This document shows, one piece after another, positions 1 to 6,706 of a stretch of 64,000 bases of DNA (its first letter is position 1; each line of letters starts with the position of its first letter). A program made the translations under genes and the position numbers. Below the pieces are notes generated by a model that did not search any database, had not been told where the DNA came from, and was given only the letters and a program-made list of their open reading frames with translations. The stretch is from positions 1 through 64,000 of the forward strand of contig JALOBO010000002.1 of the NCBI GenBank assembly GCA_023228225.1. Reading direction: 5' to 3'. The DNA is from Clostridia bacterium. Its GTDB lineage: Bacteria > Bacillota > Clostridia > Christensenellales > UBA1242.

Positions 1-1
1 T

Positions 2-1636
2 TTAAAAGCCGAGCCTATTGAGAAACTTAAAGCCATTAAAAGAATAGATAATGCTATTAATGAGTTATTAAGCCAAAAGACACTTGGCAAAGCATCGTTT
101 CAGTTGGATAAAGAAACTCACCTATCTTCACTACAAGCCTTGCTTGAAAGTTTGCAAAACGATGATGAAACATTTTTTGATGTAACCATTATTGTAACAG
201 TATATGACCAGTTGAAACAGAACACAAACAAAAAGCAAGTGCGAAGAAAGTTAAGAGAACTTGGCTTTAAATTTAATGAGTTGTTTGGTAGGCAGATAGA
301 GGGCTTTTTAGCAAGTCAAACAACAAAGGGTGGAATGAAGATAAATCGTGGCTTAAATTCAAGTGCAATAGCCTCGTGTTTTCCATTTATCAGTAATGCA
401 ATACTAGATGAAAAAGGAATTTTACTTGGCGAGAACAAACTACCTACTTTTATTGACTTTTTCAAAAGAAATGATGAAAGAGTAAACTCAAATATGGTTA
501 TTATCGGCAAAAGTGGTAGTGGGAAATCATATGCCACAAAAACAATACTTGCTCACCTAGCCAGCAACAATTCAAAAGTGTTTGTGCTTGACCCCGAAAA
601 TGAGTACGGAAATTTAGCAAAGAATTTAAAAGGTTCAGTTTTAGATGTCGCAAGTAGCAAAGATGGTAGAATAAATCCTTTTCAAATTATAAATTCGTTA
701 GATGATGAAAATGCAGATGGAACGAACAATTCCTTTTACTCTCACCTACAATTTTTGGAAGAATTTTTTAGACTAATTTTAGTCGGTATCAATGCGGATA
801 GTTTGGAACTTCTTAATAAATTAATTTTAGATACCTATCAAAACAAAAAGATAACAAGCAAAACGGACTTAAACAAATTAACGGCAAAAGATTATCCAAC
901 CTTTCAAGATTTGGCAGAGTTAGTAGATAAGAAACTAGAAAAAGAGAACGATGAATACAATCGTAGTTGTTTAAAGGTTCTATCTAACTATTTAAGCAAA
1001 TTTAAAAAAGGCGGTAGAAACTCATCTTTGTGGAATGGTGCTACTACCTTTGCCCCGCAAGAAAACTTTGTTTGTTTTAACTTTCAAAAATTACTAGCAA
1101 ACAAAAATAATGTTATTGCAAATGCACAAATGTTACTTGTCCTTAAATGGCTAGATAATGAAGTTATAAAAAATAGAGAATATAACCATATTCATAGCAC
1201 AAATAGAAAAATTATAGTTGCTATTGATGAAGCACATGTGTTCATAGATGAGAAATTCCCGATAGCACTAGACTTTATGTATAATCTAGCAAAACGTATA
1301 CGAAAGTACGATGGTATGCAAATAGTAATCACGCAGAATGTAAAAGACTTTGTCGGTAGCCCCGAAATAGCACGAAAAAGTTCTGCACATAAAGTGGAAA
1401 CATTAAAAGATATTGATGGCGATAACATTTGGCCAATAACCACTGACCTTGATGATGTATCAAATATTGATAACTTAATGTTTAAAGAAGCAACAGAATA
1501 CACACTTCCAGCAAACAACGATGTTGAGTTTGTCGGCTGGTGTTGTTCTGCTGACAATAAACTATATCAATCTGGCGAAAAGTATATAGTAAAATTTGGA
1601 ACGCACTTCACAGCCAAATATAACAAGGGGGAATAA
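2..1636 (+). CDS. VirB4-like conjugation ATPase, 5' end outside the window
   Basis: The reading frame is open from base 2, so the gene enters from the left; the TTG at 104 is only the first internal start-like codon. About 545 residues are visible. A Walker A motif GKSGSGKSYATK lies at bases 505-540 and is followed by FVLDPENEYGNLAKNL, typical of VirB4/TraE/TraC ATPases that power type IV secretion. A Walker B-type segment, VAIDEAHVFID, lies near 1217-1250, and a KRIRKYDGMQIVITQNV segment near 1290-1340 matches the conserved C-terminal part of these ATPases. Family knowledge: such proteins sit at the inner face of the membrane as part of the conjugative transfer channel. The next gene starts directly after its stop, suggesting one operon. 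The missing N-terminal part is a window-edge effect, not evidence of decay. Confidence 0.85.
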   Translation, partial: LKAEPIEKLKAIKRIDNAINELLSQKTLGKASFQLDKETHLSSLQALLESLQNDDETFFDVTIIVTVYDQLKQNTNKKQVRRKLRELGFKFNELFGRQIEGFLASQTTKGGMKINRGLNSSAIASCFPFISNAILDEKGILLGENKLPTFIDFFKRNDERVNSNMVIIGKSGSGKSYATKTILAHLASNNSKVFVLDPENEYGNLAKNLKGSVLDVASSKDGRINPFQIINSLDDENADGTNNSFYSHLQFLEEFFRLILVGINADSLELLNKLILDTYQNKKITSKTDLNKLTAKDYPTFQDLAELVDKKLEKENDEYNRSCLKVLSNYLSKFKKGGRNSSLWNGATTFAPQENFVCFNFQKLLANKNNVIANAQMLLVLKWLDNEVIKNREYNHIHSTNRKIIVAIDEAHVFIDEKFPIALDFMYNLAKRIRKYDGMQIVITQNVKDFVGSPEIARKSSAHKVETLKDIDGDNIWPITTDLDDVSNIDNLMFKEATEYTLPANNDVEFVGWCCSADNKLYQSGEKYIVKFGTHFTAKYNKGE

Positions 1637-1930
1637 ATGATAGCAATAATAATTAGTATTGGTTCATCGGTAGTTGCAGGAATGGTTTTATACTTCCTGC
1701 AACACTATTTTAAAAAGAAAGAAAAGAATGATGAAACAAGAGAAAAAATTCAAAATGATAAGGACAAACTTGTCATCAAAAGTATCAATGCCGTTGGCAA
1801 TCTCACAGTTGCAAATTCCATTGCTTTAAGAGATGGAAAGACAAATGGTGAAATGCATAAAGCATTAAACGATTATAAAAAAGTTGAAACAGAAATGCTA
1901 AACTTTTTGATTGAAAATTCTAATAAATAA
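1637..1930 (+). CDS. Small single-pass membrane protein of the mobile element
   Basis: This 97-residue protein begins with one strong hydrophobic helix (about residues 2-24, MIAIIISIGSSVVAGMVLYF), followed by a charged, mostly helical tail rich in K, E and N. It starts at the base after the stop of the VirB4-like gene, behind an AAGGGGG ribosome-binding site inside that gene's 3' end, so the two are probably translationally coupled. Similar short TM-plus-coiled-tail proteins sit beside holin-like genes in clostridial conjugative elements and phages. I do not recognise a specific function. A role at the membrane next to the conjugation machinery or the holin-like neighbour is inferred from position only. 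Confidence 0.6.
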   Translation: MIAIIISIGSSVVAGMVLYFLQHYFKKKEKNDETREKIQNDKDKLVIKSINAVGNLTVANSIALRDGKTNGEMHKALNDYKKVETEMLNFLIENSNK

Positions 1931-1942
1931 GGAGAGAAAAAT

Positions 1943-2278
1943 ATGTTAGAAATAATTTGTGTGCCAGTGATTGTATCACTGGTTTTTTCATTAATGGAAC
2001 TTTATAAAAAATTCATTGCAAAGGACAACGAAAAGCTTGTTAGGATAATCCCTATTATTGCTTGCATTGTTGGAATTGCTTCTGGGATTGTTTGCTTTTA
2101 TGCTTTCCCCACAATAATTTCAGCCACAAACATTTTTGTAGCAATTCTAATTGGTGGCGCAAGTGGGCTTTCTGCAACAGGTTGCAATCAAATCTTTAAA
2201 CAACTTGCCAAATTCGGCATAGAAGTCAAAGAAACCGAAAGCACAGCAGACAAAGAAATAGATAATACAAAAAAATAA
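1943..2278 (+). CDS. Holin-like membrane protein
   Basis: This 111-residue protein has about three hydrophobic segments: residues 3-20, 33-54 and 59-80. The middle part, FVAILIGGASGLSATGCNQIFKQL in sense, resembles the conserved ILIGGASGLSATG region of phage-holin-family proteins that occur in many clostridial phages and integrative elements. A short charged tail ends in repeated K/D/T. The ribosome-binding site AAGGAGAG precedes the ATG. In phages such proteins make membrane holes that release a cell-wall hydrolase. In a conjugative element the role is unclear, and no lytic enzyme gene follows here. The family call rests on motif similarity and topology only. Confidence 0.6.
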   Translation: MLEIICVPVIVSLVFSLMELYKKFIAKDNEKLVRIIPIIACIVGIASGIVCFYAFPTIISATNIFVAILIGGASGLSATGCNQIFKQLAKFGIEVKETESTADKEIDNTKK

Positions 2279-2367
2279 GGAAGTTATCAAATTACACTGG
2301 ACTTATCCAAGAACATACGGCTTAATGTTATTGCCTTGGGAAAAGTTCGGTTTTACAAGGAGTAATA

Positions 2368-2625
2368 ATGAGAATAAGTCAAGAGCAAAACCGAATGGAG
2401 ATTTTAGAGTTGGTGCAATTAGAAACGAAAAGATTGTGTTGCAAATATAATAAAGACTTTCTAGATTGTGAAGACTTAATGAAGATCACTAACCTTGGCA
2501 GAGATAATGTTAGCACTATGATGAAAAGAAAGGATTTTCCATTATTAAAAGTAGGTAAGCGAAACATTGTCAATATAGCAAGCTTTGTCGAATGGCAAAT
2601 AAGACAAACATATAAGGAGGTGTAA
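2368..2625 (+). CDS. Excisionase-like helix-turn-helix DNA-binding protein
   Basis: This 85-residue protein has a C-terminal winged-helix segment (about residues 34-80): a DLMKITNLGRDNVSTMMKRKDFPLLKVGKR core then an FVEWQ end. This pattern, a short recognition helix followed by FP-x(3)-VGKR and a final W, is typical of the excisionase/MerR-like fold in which a Xis protein bends DNA at the ends of an integrated element. AAGGAGTAATA precedes the ATG at the right distance. It is followed at once by an AAGGAGG site and a new ATG at 2627, exactly where an integrase gene would be expected, but that frame stops after six codons. Xis upstream of int is the usual order in Tn916-like elements. Confidence 0.7.
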   Translation: MRISQEQNRMEILELVQLETKRLCCKYNKDFLDCEDLMKITNLGRDNVSTMMKRKDFPLLKVGKRNIVNIASFVEWQIRQTYKEV

Positions 2626-2626
2626 T

Positions 2627-2647
2627 ATGCCAAAAAAATGGGGTTGA
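2627..2647 (+). pseudogene. Remnant start of an integrase-type gene (6 codons)
   Basis: A strong ribosome-binding site (AAGGAGG at 2614-2620) is set six bases before an ATG at 2627. The frame reads only Met-Pro-Lys-Lys-Trp-Gly and then TGA. Position directly after an excisionase-like gene suggests the first codons of an integrase, with the rest lost where element DNA meets the PHP gene. The signal is visible; the integrase identity is inference from gene order. Confidence 0.35.
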
Positions 2648-3192
2648 CTTTTGATGCCGACTTTTTAATTGATAACAATGTTGGAGAATGCTTGCAGTTT
2701 TTTAAACACTTGTTAAGCTTTGACGAGAACCATAAAGTTTTAGGTGAAGACCTTATGACTTATAAAACAAGTTTTTTTAGAGACTATGTTTGTAATAAGG
2801 AAACAGACTTTTATGTGGATTACTCTAGGTTTTATGTTAAACCAGAGGAGCTTATATCTTTTGCTAAAAGTATTGGTGGAAAAGTATTTTTGGCTCACCC
2901 CTACGAGTACAGGCTAAAAGATGTTGATGACTTATTAAACACAGTAAAAGACTTAGGTGTAGACGGCATAGAGTGCTACTACCCTACCTTTACTAAAAAA
3001 CAAGTTGACCACCTACTTAACTTCACAAAGGTTAACAACTTACAAATAAGTGGTGGTAGCGATTTTCACGGCGGAAAAAGACCTAACCAGTTAAGTATTT
3101 TAAATGAGGAACATCAAGTTGATTACAACCATTTAAACTGGACAACCGCACTCGATAACATAAATGAAGCTGAGGAGTTAATTAATGAATAA
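2638..3192 (+). pseudogene. PHP-domain phosphoesterase, 5'-truncated fragment
   Basis: 184 codons remain of a PHP-family protein that is usually about 280-300 residues. Visible: FDADFLIDN-VGECLQFF near the start, KVFLAHPYEY (about residue 80) and GGSDFHGGKRPNQL (about residue 137), the later metal-ligand motifs of the PHP fold. The N-terminal part carrying the first HxH and the TDH motifs is missing; the frame simply begins at the mobile-element junction near 2638. The only good ribosome-binding site is 17 bases away and is spaced for the out-of-frame ATG at 2627, so this fragment is probably not properly translated. It overlaps the next gene by eight bases, as in an operon. Intact relatives act on small phosphate esters, such as histidinol phosphate or oligonucleotides. 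Confidence 0.7.
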
Positions 3193-3841
3193 CATTAAAG
3201 TAACCTTAATTAAAAGAAAGTATAAATCTCCCATTACAAACCTAATTGTAAACACGGTTTTACTTTCAAACAATAATAAAGCCGTTTTATTTGACCCATC
3301 AATACCTGTTTCTGAACTTGAAAAACATTTGGGCGACAAACAGCTATTAGCTTTTGTTTTAACGCATGCACATTGGGACCACATTTTAAATTTGGAAGAG
3401 GTTTTAAATAAGTACGATGTACCTCTTTATTTACATAAAAATGCAAGTAAGTTGTTTAATGATTCAACACTTAACTGCTCAACTATGCACAAGATAGACC
3501 TTACTTTTAACATACCTGAAAAAACTAAAGTTATTGAGCTTGACGAAAATTATTGCCAGCTTAACCTTGGAGAGTTTAAACTTGACAGTTACTACACTCC
3601 ATGCCATAGTGACGATAGCATTACCTATTTAATTGAGGATAATATTATATGCGGTGACTCTATTAGGCTTAACAAACCAGCAAGGACTGACCTACCTACA
3701 AGTAACACGGATGACCTTGAAAAAAGCAATGAGTTTTTTAAGGGTTTAAACCCTGAATTCACTGTTTATAACGGTCACGAAGCACCAGATAAATTAAAGA
3801 ATTTTTATTTATTTAAAAATTTTGAACAAGAACTTAATTAA
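3185..3841 (+). CDS. Metallo-beta-lactamase-fold hydrolase (glyoxalase II-like)
   Basis: This 218-residue protein has the diagnostic THAHWDH motif (about residues 60-66), a downstream TPCHSDDSITYLIED segment supplying a third histidine, CGDSI supplying the bridging aspartate, and NGHEAP near the C terminus supplying the last histidine. That is a complete two-metal site of the hydroxyacylglutathione-hydrolase-like MBL group. Length is normal for the group. GAGGAG lies upstream of the ATG, and the start overlaps the end of the PHP fragment, so both once formed one unit. A palindromic terminator follows four bases after the stop. The substrate cannot be told from sequence; a cytoplasmic thioester hydrolase is the usual assignment. 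Confidence 0.85.
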   Translation: MNNIKVTLIKRKYKSPITNLIVNTVLLSNNNKAVLFDPSIPVSELEKHLGDKQLLAFVLTHAHWDHILNLEEVLNKYDVPLYLHKNASKLFNDSTLNCSTMHKIDLTFNIPEKTKVIELDENYCQLNLGEFKLDSYYTPCHSDDSITYLIEDNIICGDSIRLNKPARTDLPTSNTDDLEKSNEFFKGLNPEFTVYNGHEAPDKLKNFYLFKNFEQELN

Positions 3842-3844
3842 ACA

Positions 3845-3874
3845 AAAAAAAAGATGCTTAAGCATCTTTTTTTT
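3845..3874. terminator. Bidirectional terminator
   Basis: A perfect palindrome of 15 bases per arm, centred at 3859/3860 with core AAGATGCTTAAGCATCTT and flanked by A and T runs. It lies between convergent genes (the MBL hydrolase and the 125-residue minus-strand gene), so it can serve both. Confidence 0.85.
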
Positions 3875-3883
3875 ATATTTTTT

Positions 3884-4261
3884 TTACTGCTCTAATCCTG
3901 CATCATGATTGTTGTTGTAGTAGAATACAGCCCCTCTTGTAAGCGGAATGTCATATACTTCTACTTCTTCTTTATAATCTAAAAAGTTATAATAATTTTT
4001 ATCGTATTCTTTATCGTTTTTTCTTAGCTCTTCATGATTGGCATAACCAAACTCTTTTAAAGCCTCTTCAACTGGCTTGCTTATTTGTGTAACATCTTTA
4101 TAGTCATAGCTATAGTCTTTTGCAACTGCTTCTTTTTCTTCAAGTTTTGCAGTTTCACTTTTTAATGTTTTTTTAATGTTTTGTAAAGTAACGTGTAAAG
4201 CTTGCATATCTTCAGCACCCTTTTTTACAACTTCTTTAATTTCATTAACTATTAAGCTCAT
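3884..4261 (-). CDS. Unknown helical/charged protein, 125 aa
   Basis: I do not recognise this protein. The chosen start is the ATG at 4261 (MSLIVNEIKEVV), because AGAGGTG lies just upstream on the minus strand; a longer frame back to 4318 adds 19 residues with no ribosome-binding site. Residues 1-45 look like an amphipathic helix or coiled coil (repeated K/E with regular hydrophobics). The middle is rich in K, E, D and Y, and the C terminus ends with several asparagines, HDAGLEQ. There is no signal peptide and no membrane segment. It lies 67 bases downstream of the aldose 1-epimerase gene on the same strand and shares the terminator at 3845-3874, so the two may be cotranscribed. Confidence 0.6.
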   Translation of the reverse strand: MSLIVNEIKEVVKKGAEDMQALHVTLQNIKKTLKSETAKLEEKEAVAKDYSYDYKDVTQISKPVEEALKEFGYANHEELRKNDKEYDKNYYNFLDYKEEVEVYDIPLTRGAVFYYNNNHDAGLEQ

Positions 4262-4328
4262 AATTTTCACCTCTTTATTTGTAATAACATAATACCATAT
4301 TACCATTATAAAAGTCAATACTTATTTT

Positions 4329-5186
4329 TTATTTTAATTCAAGCTCGTAATCACACTCAAACTGATCGTTTTGATTAAGCTTATTTATACCTTCTTTTTC
4401 TTCAATGTTGCCTGTACTTGTAGGCGTATCATCAGCACCCCATGCAGGCTCTAGGCATACAAACTTATCCTTTTTAGTCCAAACCATAAAGTAAGGGCTA
4501 TCAAAATTCATTTTTACAACTCTTTTATGATTTTTGCTTTTAAGTAATACTTGTTTACTTTTAAGTTCCTTAAATATTAAAGCATCTTTAGCAAAAATTT
4601 TTGAGTTAAGTTCCAATTGTTTTGTATTATAAAAAAACTTTTCAGGGATGTCTGATACTGTATGATTTTTTACATACCTTCCACAGTTTTCTGCACGTTC
4701 AAATTCAATGCAATAATCGCTAAACTTTTCATTTTCTTTTAAATTACAGTTAAAAGCAGGATGTGCACCCACACTAAAGTAAATTGGCTTTTTGTCGGCA
4801 TTTAAAACTTTAAACTTAATTTTTAAGCTCTCTTTTTCTAGCTCATATGTAACTCTAAAAATAAAGTCATATGGGTAAAGTTTTTTGGTGTACTCGTTTG
4901 GCTTAAGCTCATAAGTAATAGAGTTATTGTCTACCTTATAAACTTCAAACTCGCTATCTCTTGCAAAGCCGTGTTTAGTCATTGGGTAATCTTTACCTTC
5001 AATGTTAATTTTATTGTCTTTTAAGTCACCAACAATAGGAAACAAAACAGGACTATGTTTTGCCCAATCTTCTCCTGCTTGCCATAAATACTCATAATCA
5101 TTCTTTTTAGAATAAATACTAGTCAGCTCGGCACCTTTGTTTTTGCTTTCTATTTTTAAAAACTCGTTTTCTAATATGTATTTCAT
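4329..5186 (-). CDS. Aldose 1-epimerase family protein (LacX-like)
   Basis: This 285-residue protein has the layout of the LacX/galactose-mutarotase group: an N-terminal NKGAELTSIYSKKNDYEYLWQ segment, then HSPVLFPIVGDLKDN and MTKHGFARDSEF (substrate-binding Arg and His near residues 70-80), FSVGAHPAFNC (the catalytic-type His, about residue 150), and a C-terminal CLEPAWGADD (the acidic base, Glu). These enzymes interconvert alpha and beta anomers of hexoses in the cytoplasm; the LacX subgroup often has unknown specificity. AAGGTGG sits three to four bases upstream of the ATG. Three 11-bp-spaced direct repeats lie about 90-120 bases upstream and could be regulatory. Confidence 0.85.
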   Translation of the reverse strand: MKYILENEFLKIESKNKGAELTSIYSKKNDYEYLWQAGEDWAKHSPVLFPIVGDLKDNKINIEGKDYPMTKHGFARDSEFEVYKVDNNSITYELKPNEYTKKLYPYDFIFRVTYELEKESLKIKFKVLNADKKPIYFSVGAHPAFNCNLKENEKFSDYCIEFERAENCGRYVKNHTVSDIPEKFFYNTKQLELNSKIFAKDALIFKELKSKQVLLKSKNHKRVVKMNFDSPYFMVWTKKDKFVCLEPAWGADDTPTSTGNIEEKEGINKLNQNDQFECDYELELK

Positions 5187-5276
5187 ATGCCACCTTTTGA
5201 ACTATTTATATATGAAATTATATCAGTTTATTATTAAAAGCACAACACTAAATTACTAAATCTAATTTATTCGATG

Positions 5277-5306
5277 TCTACAAAATATCTACAAATTGTC
5301 TACGAA
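5277..5306. repeat. Three direct repeats TCTACRAA at 11-bp spacing
   Basis: TCTACAAA occurs at 5277 and 5288, and TCTACGAA at 5299, each followed by three variable bases. The spacing is exactly 11 bp, one helical turn, so a protein could bind all three on the same face. It sits upstream of the minus-strand aldose 1-epimerase gene. The rest of the gene-free stretch 5187-5458 is AT-rich and shows no gene that I can support. Confidence 0.45.
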
Positions 5307-5458
5307 AATATTTTAAAAGTTAAAAATTATTAAAAAATAGTATACGGTGTTAAAAAGCAGAAGAAAATTCTCTAGTTATTATTATATAAGGCTTATAGCA
5401 TTTTTAAAACAACTGAGCAGTCAGTGGAAATAGTTAAAAATAAAATTGGACTGTCCAG

Positions 5459-5487
5459 AAAAAGTTACGGTAAATTCGTGACTTTTT
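5459..5487. terminator. Hairpin terminator
   Basis: An 11-bp stem (AAAAAGTTACG with CGTGACTTTTT, one T-G pair) encloses a seven-base loop, with T runs on both sides. It is 66 bases downstream of the small minus-strand gene ending at 5553 and probably ends that transcript. The motif GGACTGTCC just to its left resembles some insertion-sequence ends, but no transposase is present. Confidence 0.6.
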
Positions 5488-5552
5488 TTGTTTGCACTTA
5501 TATCAAAAAAACTTTCTTCAATATCGTTAAATGCCTTATTTTTAAAGTGTTT

Positions 5553-5687
5553 TTATAGCACCCCACTTAGCCCAGAAGCCATTGCATACAAAAGACCCCC
5601 TAAAGTTAAAGGCAATGAGAAAATTGCACCAAAAAGAATATTGGTTATCAAATATTTATTACCGAAATACTTTTCTATTAAATCCAT
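5553..5687 (-). CDS. Small membrane protein, 44 aa, coupled to the upstream gene
   Basis: Too short for routine gene calling. The minus-strand ATG at 5687 overlaps the stop of the preceding gene (TAATG), a classic translational-coupling arrangement. The product is 44 residues with a hydrophobic helix at about 13-40 (NILFGAIFSLPLTLGGLLYA). After the TAA the same frame stays open for 43 more codons to the TGA at 5421-5423 and has a protein-like composition, so the original gene may have been about 88 residues and been cut by a point mutation. I do not recognise the family. Confidence 0.5.
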   Translation of the reverse strand: MDLIEKYFGNKYLITNILFGAIFSLPLTLGGLLYAMASGLSGVL

Positions 5688-5929
5688 TAACTAAACCACT
5701 TTTGAATAATGTTAGGTTCTTTTTTATTTAACTCTTTAAATCTGTTTGTAAATTTTGCAATTTCAGCTTCTAACAAATCATCAGTATCTTTATTAAAAAT
5801 ATCCTTAAATTTATTTTTTCTAGCTGTTTTCGCACATTCATCTGCAAGCTTTTTAATAAGCTCGTTTACATCGCTTATTTGTGAATAATCCTTATTAATA
5901 GATTTATCATCTTTTTTAAAAAGAGCCAT
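5687..5929 (-). CDS. Unknown small charged protein, 80 aa
   Basis: The start is placed at the ATG at 5929 (MALFKKDDKS) because AAGGAGA lies about nine bases upstream; an in-frame ATG at 5965 would add 12 residues and place this ribosome-binding site inside the gene. The protein is hydrophilic and largely helical, with many K, D, N and E residues and no membrane segment or known motif. Its stop overlaps the start of a 44-residue membrane protein, suggesting a two-protein unit, perhaps a cytosolic partner with a membrane anchor. No function is claimed. Confidence 0.55.
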   Translation of the reverse strand: MALFKKDDKSINKDYSQISDVNELIKKLADECAKTARKNKFKDIFNKDTDDLLEAEIAKFTNRFKELNKKEPNIIQKWFS

Positions 5930-6199
5930 ACTTACATTCTCCTTTTTTATATTTATATTATACAATACATTTGATTATAAATCAACAATTTATCCATTTA
6001 TACCTACTGTCCCCAATTGTCCCCAAATATATAGAAAGATATAGAAAAGACCAGAAAAAATCAGTTTTTACACTTTTACAAATATCTGATAAAAACTTTA
6101 CTAATTTTATGAAAATTTCAATTAAAAAATGGGGACAAAATGGTCACAGGTGAACGCATCCTTGTCTAAAATTTTTAGTTTTTTTTGAAAAATGTAAAA
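5930..6199. other. Gene-free stretch with inverted TGTCCCC/GGGGACA repeats
   Basis: About 270 bases between the small unknown gene and the tRNA-Thr terminator. TTGTCCCC-type motifs occur twice near 6007-6026, and the inverse TGGGGACA occurs near 6129-6138. A 60-codon open frame here (5971-6153) has no ribosome-binding site and no recognisable protein. The position just past the 3' end of a tRNA is a common place for leftovers of integrated elements, but I see nothing specific enough to name. Confidence 0.3.
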
Positions 6200-6246
6200 A
6201 AAAAACCTTAAAAGTGCCTATTTTACTGACAATTTCAAGGTTTTTT
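6200..6246 (-). terminator. Terminator of the tRNA-Thr transcript
   Basis: On the minus strand, AAAAAACCTT pairs with AAGGTTTTTT around a 27-base loop and ends in a T run. It begins six bases beyond the encoded CCA end of the tRNA. Confidence 0.7.
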
Positions 6247-6251
6247 ATGAA

Positions 6252-6326
6252 TGGAGCTGATGGCGGGGCTCGAACCCGCGCTCTCTGCCTTACCAAGGCA
6301 GTGCTTTACCACTAAGCCACATCAGC
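6252..6326 (-). tRNA. tRNA-Thr (anticodon GGT), with encoded CCA
   Basis: A complete cloverleaf is visible on the minus strand. The acceptor stem GCTGATG/CATCAGC, the D-arm GCTT-AGTGGTA-AAGC, the anticodon stem CTGCC/GGCAG with loop TTGGTAA (anticodon GGT, reading ACC and ACU), and the T-arm GCGGG-TTCGAGC-CCCGC all pair. The discriminator T and CCA are encoded. Copies of its 5' half lie just upstream at 6398-6436 and 6487-6525, with a shorter trace at 6593-6605. Confidence 0.95.
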
Positions 6327-6397
6327 ACGTGGAGTTTTTAAGCTCCAAATTGTATTAAGTTTTGATTTTTTTCAGTCACTTTCAGTCGTCATTTTCT

Positions 6398-6436
6398 CCT
6401 TACCAAGGCTGTGCTTTACCACTAAGCCACACCAGC
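6398..6436 (-). repeat. tRNA-Thr 5'-half copy B (diverged)
   Basis: 39 bases match positions 1-39 of the tRNA-Thr gene on the same strand, with two substitutions (GCTGGTG for GCTGATG and CAGCC for CTGCC). Similarity stops sharply after GGTAAGG, on the 3' side of the anticodon loop. There is no T-arm or acceptor 3' half, so it cannot fold as a tRNA. Confidence 0.85.
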
Positions 6437-6486
6437 ACGATGTGAAATTTGACTGTTTTTGTTGGAAATCTTTTTGCTTGGTTTTA

Positions 6487-6525
6487 CCTTACCAAGGCAG
6501 TGCTTTACCACTAAGCCACATCAGC
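6487..6525 (-). repeat. tRNA-Thr 5'-half copy C (exact)
   Basis: 39 bases are identical to the first 39 bases of the intact tRNA-Thr, ending at the same GGTAAGG boundary as copy B and then changing to unrelated AT-rich sequence. It contains the acceptor 5' strand, the D-arm and the anticodon loop only. Confidence 0.9.
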
Positions 6526-6592
6526 ATACAAAAGTAAATAATAAATAGTTGTGGTTGTTTTTAATAATTTATTGTATAGAGTCTTATAAACT

Positions 6593-6605
6593 CAAGCCAC
6601 ATTAG
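6593..6605 (-). repeat. Short vestige of the tRNA-Thr 5' end (copy D)
   Basis: The minus strand reads GCTAATGTGGCTT, matching tRNA positions 1-13 with one change. The bases before it (GTAT) are also shared with copy C, which makes a chance match less likely. The stretch 6327-6706 otherwise holds no gene that I can support. Confidence 0.45.
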
Positions 6606-6706
6606 CATACTTTTAACATGCTTTTTGAATTATATATAATAATGCTTTCTTTGTCAATATATTTTGCAATTTTTAACCACTCGCTTAATATTAAAGGCCA
6701 TAAATA

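Noticed and set aside
2279-2455. Overlapping open frame (KLHWTYPRTYGLMLLPWEKFGF...) between the holin-like and excisionase-like genes
   Set aside because: It looks somewhat protein-like, but has no start codon with a ribosome-binding site and overlaps the better supported excisionase-like gene in another frame. It may be a remnant of a lost element gene.
5445-5490. Insertion-sequence end (GGACTGTCCAGAAAAAGT)
   Set aside because: No transposase, no matching opposite end and no target duplication seen; the following stem-loop is explained as a terminator.
5971-6153. 60-codon plus-strand open frame next to the tRNA
   Set aside because: No ribosome-binding site, low-complexity composition and no recognisable protein; the inverted GGGGACA motifs suggest leftover noncoding DNA.
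6398-6605. Extra tRNA-Thr genes
   Set aside because: The copies lack the T-arm and acceptor 3' strand and cannot form a cloverleaf.
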